A program made the position numbers and the translations under genes. Positions 15,670-23,066 of a DNA stretch of 29,230 bases are shown here, piece by piece. Source of the DNA: CAYLQA01 sp964385695 (GTDB lineage Bacteria > Desulfobacterota > Desulfobulbia > Desulfobulbales > Desulfurivibrionaceae); contig CAYLQA010000043.1 of assembly GCA_964385695.1 (NCBI GenBank), forward strand, positions 1-29,230, given 5' to 3'. The notes under the pieces were generated by a model that ran no database searches, was not told the origin of the DNA, and was given only the letters and a program-made list of their open reading frames with translations. Within the stretch, counting starts at the first letter, position 1, and every line of letters starts with the position of its first letter.

Positions 15670-16713
15670 ATGGCATCAAAAATTCTCATAGCAGACGATG
15701 ACACTCTGGTCCGGGAAGCGGTCCAGAAAATCCTCACCATGTTCGGCCACGACGTAGTTTCCTGCGCCAGCGGCGAGGAGGCCGTTGAAGAGCTGAAACC
15801 CGATTTCGACCTTATTATCCTTGATATCAACATGCCTGGTCTTGACGGCTTTGAGACCCTCAAGCTCATTAACGAGCGCGATTACGGTATCCCGGTTATC
15901 TTCCTGACCGGTGCCGGCTCCATGGAATACGCAGTAAAGGCCATCAACCTCGGAGCCTACGACTTCATTCCCAAGCCCATTGAAGACCTTGATATATTCA
16001 ATATCAAAATCAAGCGGGCCATTGAGAAGCGAATGTACGTGATCCAGGAAAAGGCCTATAAGGAAAACCTGGAGGTCGAGGTCCAAAACAAGACCAAAGA
16101 GCTGGCCGAAAAAAATGTGCTGCTTGAGGAGTACAGCCACACCCTTGAAGTCTCCGCCTTAAACACTATGCTCACCCTGCAGACCGCGCTTGAAGAAAAG
16201 GATCAATACACCGCGGGCCATACCTCCAGGGTAACCCTCTACGCCGTTGAGATCGGCCAGGCCATGCAATTGCCCCAGGAGGATATCACTATCCTGGAAA
16301 AGGCCTGTAAGGTACATGATATCGGCAAACTGGTTATCGATGCCAGCTACATCAGAAAACCCGGACCGCTGACCGACGAGGAATGGGTCCTGATGAAAAA
16401 ACATCCGGAAATCGGGGCCAACATCATCAAGCCTTTGGCCTTTATGCAGCAGGAGATGTTCATTGTCCGCCATCACCACGAACGTATCGACGGCAAGGGA
16501 TATCCGGATGGCTTGGGCGGCGATGAGCTTGATGTGTTGACCAAGATCATCACCGTGGCAGACAGCTACGATGCCATGACCTCCAAGCGTAGCTACAAAC
16601 AGAATATGGAAATGTCAGCCGCCATTGAAGAGTTAAACCGTTGTGCCGGCTCCCAGTTTGACAAGGAAGTGGTTGATATATTCGTCGATGTGCTGCAAAA
16701 GTCCAATTCCTGA
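15670..16713 (+). CDS. Response regulator with REC and HD-GYP domains (cyclic-di-GMP phosphodiesterase type)
   Basis: Cytoplasmic two-domain signalling protein of 347 residues. The receiver domain (about 4-120) has the acidic pair D10/D11, phosphoacceptor D52 in LIILDINMPG, 'FLTGAG' and the KP lysine. A coiled coil of about 120-160 (YKENLEVEVQNKTKELAEKN) leads into an HD-GYP domain with 'QYTAGHTSRVT', 'KVHDIGKLVID', 'HPEIGANI', 'HHHERIDGKGYPDGLGG' and 'ADSYDAMTSKRSY'. All metal-binding His/Asp positions and the GYP motif are intact, so hydrolysis of c-di-GMP is expected. The ATG at 15670 is the only start that keeps the receiver domain whole. No cognate kinase is adjacent. It has its own upstream gap after a terminator, and no clear terminator of its own. 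Confidence 0.95.
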   Translation: MASKILIADDDTLVREAVQKILTMFGHDVVSCASGEEAVEELKPDFDLIILDINMPGLDGFETLKLINERDYGIPVIFLTGAGSMEYAVKAINLGAYDFIPKPIEDLDIFNIKIKRAIEKRMYVIQEKAYKENLEVEVQNKTKELAEKNVLLEEYSHTLEVSALNTMLTLQTALEEKDQYTAGHTSRVTLYAVEIGQAMQLPQEDITILEKACKVHDIGKLVIDASYIRKPGPLTDEEWVLMKKHPEIGANIIKPLAFMQQEMFIVRHHHERIDGKGYPDGLGGDELDVLTKIITVADSYDAMTSKRSYKQNMEMSAAIEELNRCAGSQFDKEVVDIFVDVLQKSNS

Positions 16714-16848
16714 TTTTTCCGGCCTACCCAACTACACTAAATCCCTGTTTTACGCACTGCTGTCTTCTTTGCCTAAAATCCTTGTATCCCCCTGTCTTAA
16801 CGCAGGAAGCCATTGACTTGGCCTGGCGAATGCGGTAAGAGTCGTGAC

Positions 16849-17133
16849 ATGAAAATTACACCTGAACAAGTAACATATGTAGCCAATTTGGCCCGACTGG
16901 AACTGAGCCCGGACGAGGTGGAATCCATCACCACCCAGCTTGACAGTATTTTAAGCTATGTGGACAAGCTCGAAGAGCTTGACACCACGGGAGTGGAACC
17001 GACTACCCACGCGGTTGCCCTTGCCAATGCCTTTAGGGAAGATGTGGCCCAGCCTTCGCTGCCCCAGGAAGAGGCCCTTGCCAACGGCCCGGATGCCAAC
17101 GGCCAGGCATTTGTCGTACCCAGAGTTATCTAG
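16849..17133 (+). CDS. gatC: Aspartyl/glutamyl-tRNA amidotransferase subunit C
   Basis: Small subunit (94 residues) of the GatCAB complex that amidates Glu-tRNA(Gln) and/or Asp-tRNA(Asn). The protein starts MKITPEQVTYVANLARLELS, then 'QLDSILSYVDKLEELDT', 'GVEPTTHA' and ends 'GQAFVVPRVI', all typical of GatC. The ATG at 16849 gives the canonical N-terminus; an in-frame TTG at 16813 would add 12 unlikely residues. gatA follows, but 135 bases away because a REP-like element lies between. gatB is not in the window. Confidence 0.96.
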   Translation: MKITPEQVTYVANLARLELSPDEVESITTQLDSILSYVDKLEELDTTGVEPTTHAVALANAFREDVAQPSLPQEEALANGPDANGQAFVVPRVI

Positions 17134-17166
17134 GCGCTTTTGGTTACATCCAAGCCTCTGTCATCT

Positions 17167-17229
17167 CTGTAGGAGCCCCTTCAGGGGCGATCTGAAACAC
17201 CTGTATCGCCCCTGAAGGGGCTTCTACAG
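17167..17229. repeat. REP-like inverted pair between gatC and gatA
   Basis: Two 24-base arms (17168-17191 and 17205-17228) are inverted repeats with one mismatch. Each arm contains its own hairpin GCCCC-TTCA-GGGGC next to a GTAG foot (TGTAGGAG). This is the layout of a REP/BIME palindrome as recognised by RAYT transposases in other bacteria. The spacer is 13 bases. Confidence 0.85.
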
Positions 17230-17268
17230 CAACCAAGGCAGCCGAAACGACATCACGAGATAAATACT

Positions 17269-18726
17269 ATGGAACTTCAAGAGCTTACCATACACGAACT
17301 ACGGGATAAACTCGCCAGCGGCGAGACCACCTCGGTTGAGATAACCAGGAACGTGTTTACCCGTATCGATGCGGTTGAAGACAAGGTTACCGCCTTTATC
17401 ACCCAAGATCGCGATGGCGCATTGGCCCAGGCCGAAGCGGCCGACGCCAAGCGGAAAGAGGGCGAGGTCGGCCCCCTTTGCGGTATCCCCCTGGCCATCA
17501 AGGACGTACTCTGCACCAAAGGGGTACGAACCACGGCCGGCTCCAAGATCCTTGAGCCTTTTGTTCCGCCCTACGATGCCACGGTTGTTGAAAAGCTGAA
17601 AAACGCCGGCGCCGTCCTTTTGGGCAAGGTGACCATGGATGAATTTGCCATGGGTTCCTCCAATGAAAACAGCCCCTATGCGATACCGAAAAACCCCTGG
17701 AACCTTGAGCATATCTGCGGCGGCTCCAGTGGCGGCTCTGCTGCCGCAGTGGCGGCGGACGAGTGTATCGCTTCGCTGGGTTCGGACACTGGCGGCTCCA
17801 TCCGCCAGCCCGCCTCCCACTGCGGGGTGGTCGGACTCAAGCCCACCTATGGCCGGGTTTCCCGTTACGGTTTGCTGGCCTATGCCTCTTCTCTGGATCA
17901 AATCGGTCCCATTACCAAGGATGTTGAAGATGCCGCCCTGATGATGAACGTAATCAGCGGCTATGACCAGCGCGATTCCACCTCGGTAGACAGGGAGGTG
18001 CCGGATTACACCAAGGCGCTCTCCACAGACCTTGCCGGAATGACCGTGGGTATCCCCAAGGAATACTTTGGTGAGGGCCTGGAGCCGGAGGTGAAAGAGG
18101 CCGTGGACAACGGTATTGCCAAGCTCGAAGCAGCAGGGGCCAAAACCGTTGAAATCTCCCTGCCCCACACCGAATACTGTGTGGCGGCCTATTACATCAT
18201 TGCCCCGGCCGAAGCCAGCTCCAACCTGGCCCGCTACGACGGGGTCAAATACGGCTACCGCGACCAGGATCAGGACAGCCTCATGGAGATGTACCGCCAT
18301 ACCCGTTCCCAGGGGTTCGGCGATGAGGTAAAGCGCAGAATCATCATCGGCACCTATGCCCTTTCCTCCGGCTACTACGATGCCTATTACAAGAAGGCCT
18401 CCCAGGTACGCACCCTGATCGTGGATGACTTCCAAAAGGCTTTCAGCCAATGCGATGTTCTGGTCTCGCCCGTTACTCCTGCCCCGGCTTGGAAGATCGG
18501 CGAGAAGATCGATGACCCCTTAAGCATGTACCTTTCCGACATCCTCACCATATCGAGCAATCTTGCCGGGCTGCCAGGCATGTCGGTTCCCTGCGGCATA
18601 AGCACAGGCGGCCTGCCTATCGGCATCCAGATCCAGGCGGCCCATTTTAACGAGGAAAAAATCCTGCAGGCGGGTTTTGCCCTGGAATCGCAACTCGATC
18701 TCAGGAATAAAAAGCCGGGATTATAA
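17269..18726 (+). CDS. gatA: Aspartyl/glutamyl-tRNA amidotransferase subunit A
   Basis: Amidase subunit (485 residues, full length) of GatCAB, releasing ammonia from glutamine for tRNA-dependent amidation. The Ser-cisSer-Lys triad is present: K78 in GIPLAIKDV, S153 in CGGSSGGSAAAV, and S177 in GSDTGGSIRQPAS, each one residue off the well-studied S. aureus enzyme. The signature amidase block is intact, and the C-terminal part contains 'GLPGMSVPCGISTGGLPIGI'. Its ribosome site is weak, and the REP-like element sits 40 bases upstream, so translation coupling with gatC is broken in space although they probably share a transcript. The presence of GatCAB implies that the organism makes Gln-tRNA and/or Asn-tRNA indirectly. 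Confidence 0.98.
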   Translation: MELQELTIHELRDKLASGETTSVEITRNVFTRIDAVEDKVTAFITQDRDGALAQAEAADAKRKEGEVGPLCGIPLAIKDVLCTKGVRTTAGSKILEPFVPPYDATVVEKLKNAGAVLLGKVTMDEFAMGSSNENSPYAIPKNPWNLEHICGGSSGGSAAAVAADECIASLGSDTGGSIRQPASHCGVVGLKPTYGRVSRYGLLAYASSLDQIGPITKDVEDAALMMNVISGYDQRDSTSVDREVPDYTKALSTDLAGMTVGIPKEYFGEGLEPEVKEAVDNGIAKLEAAGAKTVEISLPHTEYCVAAYYIIAPAEASSNLARYDGVKYGYRDQDQDSLMEMYRHTRSQGFGDEVKRRIIIGTYALSSGYYDAYYKKASQVRTLIVDDFQKAFSQCDVLVSPVTPAPAWKIGEKIDDPLSMYLSDILTISSNLAGLPGMSVPCGISTGGLPIGIQIQAAHFNEEKILQAGFALESQLDLRNKKPGL

Positions 18727-18736
18727 AAAATTTTTA

Positions 18737-18902
18737 GCCACGAAATCCACGAAAGGACACAAAAAATAGAGTAAAGATTTTTCTTCTCTCCTGTAGGAGC
18801 CGCTTCAGCGGCGAAATTATCCCACGCGACTCAAGTCGCTCCGACAGTGCTATAAAGAAGGAAAATTAAAAATATTTCGTGTTTTTTCGTGGGTTTCGTG
18901 GC
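18737..18902. repeat. Nested palindromic element between gatA and hisC (outer arms)
   Basis: Outer arms of 24 bases, GCCACGAAA... (18737-18760) and its inverted copy ...TTTCGTGGC (18879-18902), match at 21 of 24 positions. The arms are built of CACGAAA-like repeats. Between them lies a REP-like pair (18791-18847). The whole fills the gap of 197 bases between gatA and hisC. It looks like one element inserted into another, or a composite mobile palindrome. Confidence 0.8.
18791..18847. repeat. REP-like inverted pair inside the nested element
   Basis: Left unit CTGTAGGAGC... (18791-18813) holds hairpin GCCGC-TTCA-GCGGC. The inverted right unit (18825-18847) holds GCGACT-CA-AGTCGC. The two units match at 17 of 23 positions, and the differences in the stems are compensatory, so pairing is kept. 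The left unit shares TGTAGGAGC and the TTCA loop with the element at 17167. Confidence 0.8.
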
Positions 18903-18923
18903 CTCTTTTTTATGAGGAATTCC

Positions 18924-20021
18924 ATGAAGCTACACGTCAGCGACAACATCAAAAACTTGATCCCCTATCCTCCGGGAAAACCGCTGGAAGAACTGGAGCG
19001 GGAGTATGGGATTACAGGCTCCATCAAGCTTGCCTCCAATGAAAATAACCTCGGCCCCTCACCCAAAGCGGTGGCCGCTATCCAGGACTCTCTGACCAAC
19101 CTGCACCGCTACCCGGACGGCAGCTGCTATTATCTGGCCGAGGCCCTAGCCAAAAAAATCGGGGTCAAACCTGAAGAGCTTGTCTTTGGCAACGGCTCAA
19201 ACGAGATCATCCAGCTCTTGATCAGCTCCTTTCTCGCGCCCGGCGAAGAGGTGGTCACCAGCCACCCTACCTTTTTGGTCTACCAGAAGGTGGTCCAGGC
19301 CCAGGGCGGCATCAACAAGGTGGTGCCCCTCAAGGGTATGCAGCACGACCTGGACGGGCTTTTGGCCGAGATCACGGACAAGACCCGGCTTATCTTCCTG
19401 GATAACCCCAACAACCCTTGCGGCACGGTCTTTGACAAAGAGGCCTTTCTCGTCTTTTTGGATAAGGTGCCGGAGAGCGTTATTGTGGTGCTGGACGAGG
19501 CCTATGTAGATTTTGTCGAGGACGGACTGCGCCTTGACGCCCGTGAATTTATCAACCTGCCCACTCCCGTGGTGGCCATGCGCACCTTTTCCAAGGCATA
19601 TGGCTTAGCGGGACTGCGGGTGGGCTACGGTCTGATGCGACCGGAAATTGCCGATTACCTGCACCGGGTACGCCAGCCCTTTAATGTGAACAGCACCGCC
19701 CAGATCGGCGCCCTGGCAGCCCTTGAAGATGATGAACATTATCAAAAGACCCTGACGCTTACCAAGGAAGGGATCGCCTTTCTCTCCACTGAGGTGGAAA
19801 AGCTTGGCTGCAAAGCCTTTGCCTCCCAGACAAACTTTTTTCTGATCGACATCAAAACAGACGGCAAGGAGTTGTATGAGCAGATGCTGAGAAAAGGGGT
19901 CATCGTCCGGCCCATGAATGCATACGGCTTTCCGAGTTATATCCGTATCACCATCGGCCTGCCCGAGGAGAATGAGCGTTTTCTCAAAGCGTTAAAAGAG
20001 TGTCTTAACGAGTTGAAATAA
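18924..20021 (+). CDS. hisC: Histidinol-phosphate aminotransferase
   Basis: PLP enzyme of histidine biosynthesis converting imidazole-acetol phosphate and glutamate to L-histidinol phosphate; 365 residues. The PLP lysine is K224 in TFSKAYGLAGLRVGYG. 'KLASNENNLGPSPKAV', 'HRYPDGSCYYL', 'FGNGSNEIIQLL', 'FLDNPNNPCGT' and 'VLDEAYVDF' are all HisC landmarks. I chose the ATG at 18924 with GAGGAA just upstream; an in-frame GTG at 18879 lies in the outer arm of the palindromic repeat and would add a non-homologous leader. cmk follows at 15 bases, so hisC, cmk and the PilZ gene are probably one transcript. HisC enzymes sometimes serve aromatic amino acid transamination, which cannot be excluded because no other his gene is near. 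Confidence 0.94.
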   Translation: MKLHVSDNIKNLIPYPPGKPLEELEREYGITGSIKLASNENNLGPSPKAVAAIQDSLTNLHRYPDGSCYYLAEALAKKIGVKPEELVFGNGSNEIIQLLISSFLAPGEEVVTSHPTFLVYQKVVQAQGGINKVVPLKGMQHDLDGLLAEITDKTRLIFLDNPNNPCGTVFDKEAFLVFLDKVPESVIVVLDEAYVDFVEDGLRLDAREFINLPTPVVAMRTFSKAYGLAGLRVGYGLMRPEIADYLHRVRQPFNVNSTAQIGALAALEDDEHYQKTLTLTKEGIAFLSTEVEKLGCKAFASQTNFFLIDIKTDGKELYEQMLRKGVIVRPMNAYGFPSYIRITIGLPEENERFLKALKECLNELK

Positions 20022-20036
20022 TAAAAAGAGCACATC

Positions 20037-20723
20037 ATGACCACCCCCAAAGCAATCGTCACCATCGACGGCCCTTCCGGCTCCGGCAAGAGCACCATCA
20101 GCCGCATGATGGCGGCCACCCTCCATTTCACCTATCTCGATACCGGCGCCATGTACCGGGCCGTTGGCCTTGAGGTGCAGCGCAAGGGGGTCGAGCTTGA
20201 TGACGCGGAGGCCCTCACGGCCTGCCTTGAGGGGATCGAACTGGAGCTGCTGCCAAACGGTGATGACGACGTACGGGTCATTCTCAATGGCGAAGATGTC
20301 TCCGCCACCATCCGCACGGCAAAAATGGGTCTGGTAGCGTCCAAGGTTTCGGCCAACCCCCTGGTCCGCAAAAAACTCACCGCCCTGCAGCAAGAATTAG
20401 GTGAAAAGGGCGGCATCGTGGCCGAGGGCAGGGATATGGGCACCGTGGTCTTTCCTGAAGCACCCCACAAATTCTTCCTGGACGCCAGCCCCGAGATACG
20501 GGCCCGGCGCCGCTTTGATCAGTTGCAGGAACGCGGCCAAGGGGTTGATTACCAGGAAATTCTGGACCAGATTATTAAACGCGACTATGATGACAGTAGG
20601 CGGGCTTTGGCCCCGCTCAAACCTGCTGAAGATGCGGTGATCGTCGACTCCTCCACCATGAACCCGGAAGCGGTGATCGCCTTTATGCTGCAAAGCATGA
20701 ACCATGATGAAGGGTGTGAGTAA
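20037..20723 (+). CDS. cmk: Cytidylate kinase
   Basis: Phosphorylates CMP and dCMP with ATP; cytoplasmic, 228 residues. P-loop GPSGSGKST at 12-20, 'FTYLDTGAMYRAVGL', the CMP-binding insert region, 'GGIVAEGRDMGTVVFPEAPH' and 'KFFLDASPEIRARRR' are diagnostic of bacterial Cmk. It ends 'QSMNHDEGCE' and the PilZ gene begins ten bases after the stop. In many bacteria cmk precedes ispH or rpsA; neither is present here. Confidence 0.97.
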   Translation: MTTPKAIVTIDGPSGSGKSTISRMMAATLHFTYLDTGAMYRAVGLEVQRKGVELDDAEALTACLEGIELELLPNGDDDVRVILNGEDVSATIRTAKMGLVASKVSANPLVRKKLTALQQELGEKGGIVAEGRDMGTVVFPEAPHKFFLDASPEIRARRRFDQLQERGQGVDYQEILDQIIKRDYDDSRRALAPLKPAEDAVIVDSSTMNPEAVIAFMLQSMNHDEGCE

Positions 20724-20733
20724 GGAGAGAACC

Positions 20734-21084
20734 ATGAGCGAAGACGAAGCAAGATCCTTAAAGCGCAGACACCTCGTCTACTACCTTGAAGTCTATGACG
20801 ATGAGGCCAATGAACTGCTGGGCCACCTCGTGGATCTGACCACCGAAGGCCTCAAGCTGGTGAGCAAGCAACGCATACCGACCAATCGCATCTACAAGTT
20901 AAGAATGATGCTGCCCGAAGGCTACTTTTCCGAAAAGGATATCTACTTTGAGGCAAAGAGCATGTGGAGTTCCAACGATGTGAACCCGGATTTTTACGAC
21001 ACCGGCTTTTCAGCCGCCAACATCGAATCGCGGAGCCAGGAGATCATCCTCGAGCTGGTCGGCCAGCTCAGTTTTAACGATTAA
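20734..21084 (+). CDS. PilZ-domain protein
   Basis: Single-domain protein of 116 residues, probably a cyclic-di-GMP-binding effector. 'LKRRHLVYYLEVYDDEAN' followed by 'LLGHLVDLTTEGLKLVS' is the PilZ pattern (RxxxR-like start and the D/NxSxxG-like segment, here DLTTEGLKL). The first motif is RRHLVYYL, so the second arginine of RxxxR is not obvious, and the serine of the (D/N)xSxxG motif is a threonine; c-di-GMP affinity may be reduced or lost. AAGGAGAG (20722-20729) overlaps the cmk stop and fixes the ATG at 20734. A terminator follows. The HD-GYP regulator some 4 kb upstream is a possible partner, by inference only. Confidence 0.85.
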   Translation: MSEDEARSLKRRHLVYYLEVYDDEANELLGHLVDLTTEGLKLVSKQRIPTNRIYKLRMMLPEGYFSEKDIYFEAKSMWSSNDVNPDFYDTGFSAANIESRSQEIILELVGQLSFND

Positions 21085-21095
21085 TTAACACAACG

Positions 21096-21125
21096 GGCCC
21101 TGTTTTCTGCAGGGCCATATTTTTC
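21096..21125 (+). terminator. Intrinsic terminator after the PilZ gene
   Basis: Perfect 7-bp stem GGCCCTG (21096-21102) and CAGGGCC (21110-21116), followed by ATATTTTT. Confidence 0.75.
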
Positions 21126-21147
21126 GTTTTTATCATAGGATTAACCG

Positions 21148-21762
21148 ATGAAACAAATAGTTGATTGCCGGGGTATGGTTTGTCCGGAACCCGTCATCAA
21201 AACCAAGGATGCCCTGGAATCCATAGAAGAGGGTATCATTGAGGTAGTAGTCGACAATGACGCCTCAAAGAGCAATGTCGAGCGTTTTGCCGCAAGCCAA
21301 GGCTGCAATGTAGCCGTTCATTCAGCGGACAACACCCATACCCTGACCATCAGCAAAGGGGAGGGGGCCACTGCCAGCCCCGGCGCAAAACCGGCGGAGC
21401 AATACACCTGCGATCTTCCCGACGGCGGCCTTATTTATGTGATCCCGGCAGACACCATGGGTCGGGGCGACGACAACCTCGGGAGCGTCTTGATGCGTGC
21501 TTTTATCAAAAGCATCATGCATATGGCTCCACAGCCGAGCAAAATCTTTTTCTATAACAGCGGGGTGACAATTACCGCCACAGAATCCGACTTGATCGCC
21601 CCCCTCCAAGAACTTGAAAAACAGGGGGTGGAGATATACTCCTGCGGTACCTGTCTGGATTTTTTCAACCTGACGGACAATCTACTGGTCGGCTCCCCCA
21701 CCAATATGTATGAGATTATGGATGCCATGACCCAGGCAAAGAAGGTGGTCAGTCCTTACTGA
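21148..21762 (+). CDS. yedF: YedF-type sulfurtransferase-like protein of selenium metabolism (TusA + DsrE-like)
   Basis: Two-domain protein of 204 residues. The N-terminal TusA/SirA domain (1-72) has the thiol-carrying C12 in DCRGMVCPEPVIKTKDAL. The C-terminal DsrE/F-like domain (about 88-204) contains 'GLIYVIPADTMGRGDDNLGS', 'KIFFYNSGVTITATESDL' and 'GVEIYSCGTCLDFFNLTDNL', the last with a CxxC pair. This domain pair is the TIGR03527 family, which occurs in genomes that use selenium. The protein probably passes persulfide sulfur or selenium between a cysteine desulfurase and a downstream acceptor. The gene after it encodes such a desulfurase, 32 bases on, supporting a two-gene unit. Selenium rather than sulfur as cargo is not proven here because no selD or selA is in the window. 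Confidence 0.93.
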   Translation: MKQIVDCRGMVCPEPVIKTKDALESIEEGIIEVVVDNDASKSNVERFAASQGCNVAVHSADNTHTLTISKGEGATASPGAKPAEQYTCDLPDGGLIYVIPADTMGRGDDNLGSVLMRAFIKSIMHMAPQPSKIFFYNSGVTITATESDLIAPLQELEKQGVEIYSCGTCLDFFNLTDNLLVGSPTNMYEIMDAMTQAKKVVSPY

Positions 21763-21794
21763 AAACCGCGACACAGAACAAAACTTATTTTTCC

Positions 21795-22946
21795 ATGCAC
21801 GAAAATCCTGCCATATATCTTGATAATGCCGCCACCTCCTTTCCCAAACCGGTTGAGGTGGCCGATGCCATGGACCGTCTCCTGCGGGAGAGCGCCCTGA
21901 GCCCGGGCCGGGCAGCCCATGCATATTCCCTCGCTGCCAGCCGCATTATCTTTGAAACACGCGAGGCGCTAGCCCGCCTCTTTTCCTGCCCCGATTCCAG
22001 CCGGGTGGCCTTTACCGCCAATGTAACGGAATCGCTCAACCTCGGCATGTTCGGTCTTATCAAGGCAGGAGACCATGTGATCACAACCGGCATGGAGCAC
22101 AACTCGGTGATGCGCCCCTTGCGCCACCTTGAGTCTACCCTCGGGATCCAAATCTCCATCCTGCCCACCTCGAACAGCGGGGAGATCGAGCCGGGGGATA
22201 TCCCGGTTCTGATGCAGAAAAACACCCGTCTTATCGTGATAAACCATGTTTCCAATGTAACCGGCTCCGTGGTGGATCTTGCCGCTATAGGCCAAGCTAA
22301 GGAAAATGCCATTTTTATGGTGGACGCGGCCCAATCGGCTGGCATCTTCCCCATCGATATTGAGGCGATGGGAATCGATTTTCTCGCCTTTACCGGGCAT
22401 AAGGCCCTATTCGGCCCCACAGGAACCGGCGGTTTTATTACCAGTCCGGGACTCGCCTTAGCTCCCCTCAAGCTGGGCGGCACAGGGAGCAACTCCGAGC
22501 ATGAAGAGCAGCCGCAGCTGGCCCCGGACTGTTACGAGTCCGGCACCCCGAACACCTTAGGTATCGCCGGGCTGCAGGCAGGACTCTCCTTTATCGAAAA
22601 AACCGGCCTAGACGCCATACGAGCCCACGAGCTCAATTTGACAAACAGGCTGCTTGACGGCTTGGGCCATATTAAGGGCGTAACCGTTCACGGGCCTGGG
22701 ACGGGTACGGAGCGCGGCTCCGCGGTTTCCATTACCATGGAGGGCAGGTCTGTTTCCGATATCGCCTTTATCCTGGACCGGCAATACAACATCATGACCC
22801 GGGCCGGGCTCCACTGTGCTCCGGCAGCGCACCGAACTATCAACACCTTTCCCGAAGGGACTTTGCGCTTTTCAAGCGGCTATTTCAACAGCGAAGATGA
22901 TATAACCCGTTGCCTCACCGCTCTGGAGAGCATCGCCCTTTCCTAA
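21795..22946 (+). CDS. Cysteine desulfurase-like PLP enzyme (TIGR01977 type)
   Basis: Class V aminotransferase-fold enzyme of 383 residues, expected to take sulfur (or selenium from selenocysteine) and pass it on as a persulfide. 'AIYLDNAATSFPKPVEVADA' opens the protein, 'ITTGMEHNSVMRPLRHLE' and 'FMVDAAQSAGIFPIDIEAMG' follow. PLP lysine is K203 in FTGHKALFGPTGTGGF. The active-site cysteine is C341 in RAGLHCAPAAHRTI. These features match the TIGR01977 subfamily rather than IscS or SufS; the short loop before C341 is also characteristic of it. It is adjacent to yedF and likely charges its TusA cysteine. Confidence 0.93.
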   Translation: MHENPAIYLDNAATSFPKPVEVADAMDRLLRESALSPGRAAHAYSLAASRIIFETREALARLFSCPDSSRVAFTANVTESLNLGMFGLIKAGDHVITTGMEHNSVMRPLRHLESTLGIQISILPTSNSGEIEPGDIPVLMQKNTRLIVINHVSNVTGSVVDLAAIGQAKENAIFMVDAAQSAGIFPIDIEAMGIDFLAFTGHKALFGPTGTGGFITSPGLALAPLKLGGTGSNSEHEEQPQLAPDCYESGTPNTLGIAGLQAGLSFIEKTGLDAIRAHELNLTNRLLDGLGHIKGVTVHGPGTGTERGSAVSITMEGRSVSDIAFILDRQYNIMTRAGLHCAPAAHRTINTFPEGTLRFSSGYFNSEDDITRCLTALESIALS

Positions 22947-22966
22947 CCGATCTTTTCGCATTTTCC

Positions 22967-22996
22967 TTGACCAGCCTTTACCCTGGCTCCCATAAT
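22967..22996 (+). promoter_or_regulatory. Sigma-70-like promoter for the sensor pair
   Basis: TTGACC (22967-22972), 18 bases, CATAAT (22991-22996). It lies 70 bases before the binding-protein start, and nothing better is visible in this 120-base gap. Confidence 0.55.
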
Positions 22997-23066
22997 GAAA
23001 GCGAGGGTGCTTCTGACAGATCTTTTTTCCACAAAAACAGAGAGATACTCACTTTAGGAGAAGACT

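Noticed and set aside
17299..18450. 383-residue - strand frame opposite gatA
   Set aside because: Long because of high GC at third codon positions in gatA; Gly/Val/His-rich shadow with no domain.
17167..18902. CRISPR array
   Set aside because: Repeats occur as inverted pairs with unequal spacing, with no direct repeat-spacer series and no cas genes.
18879..18923. Upstream GTG start for hisC
   Set aside because: It lies in the outer arm of a palindromic repeat; the ATG at 18924 has GAGGAA and gives the family N-terminus.
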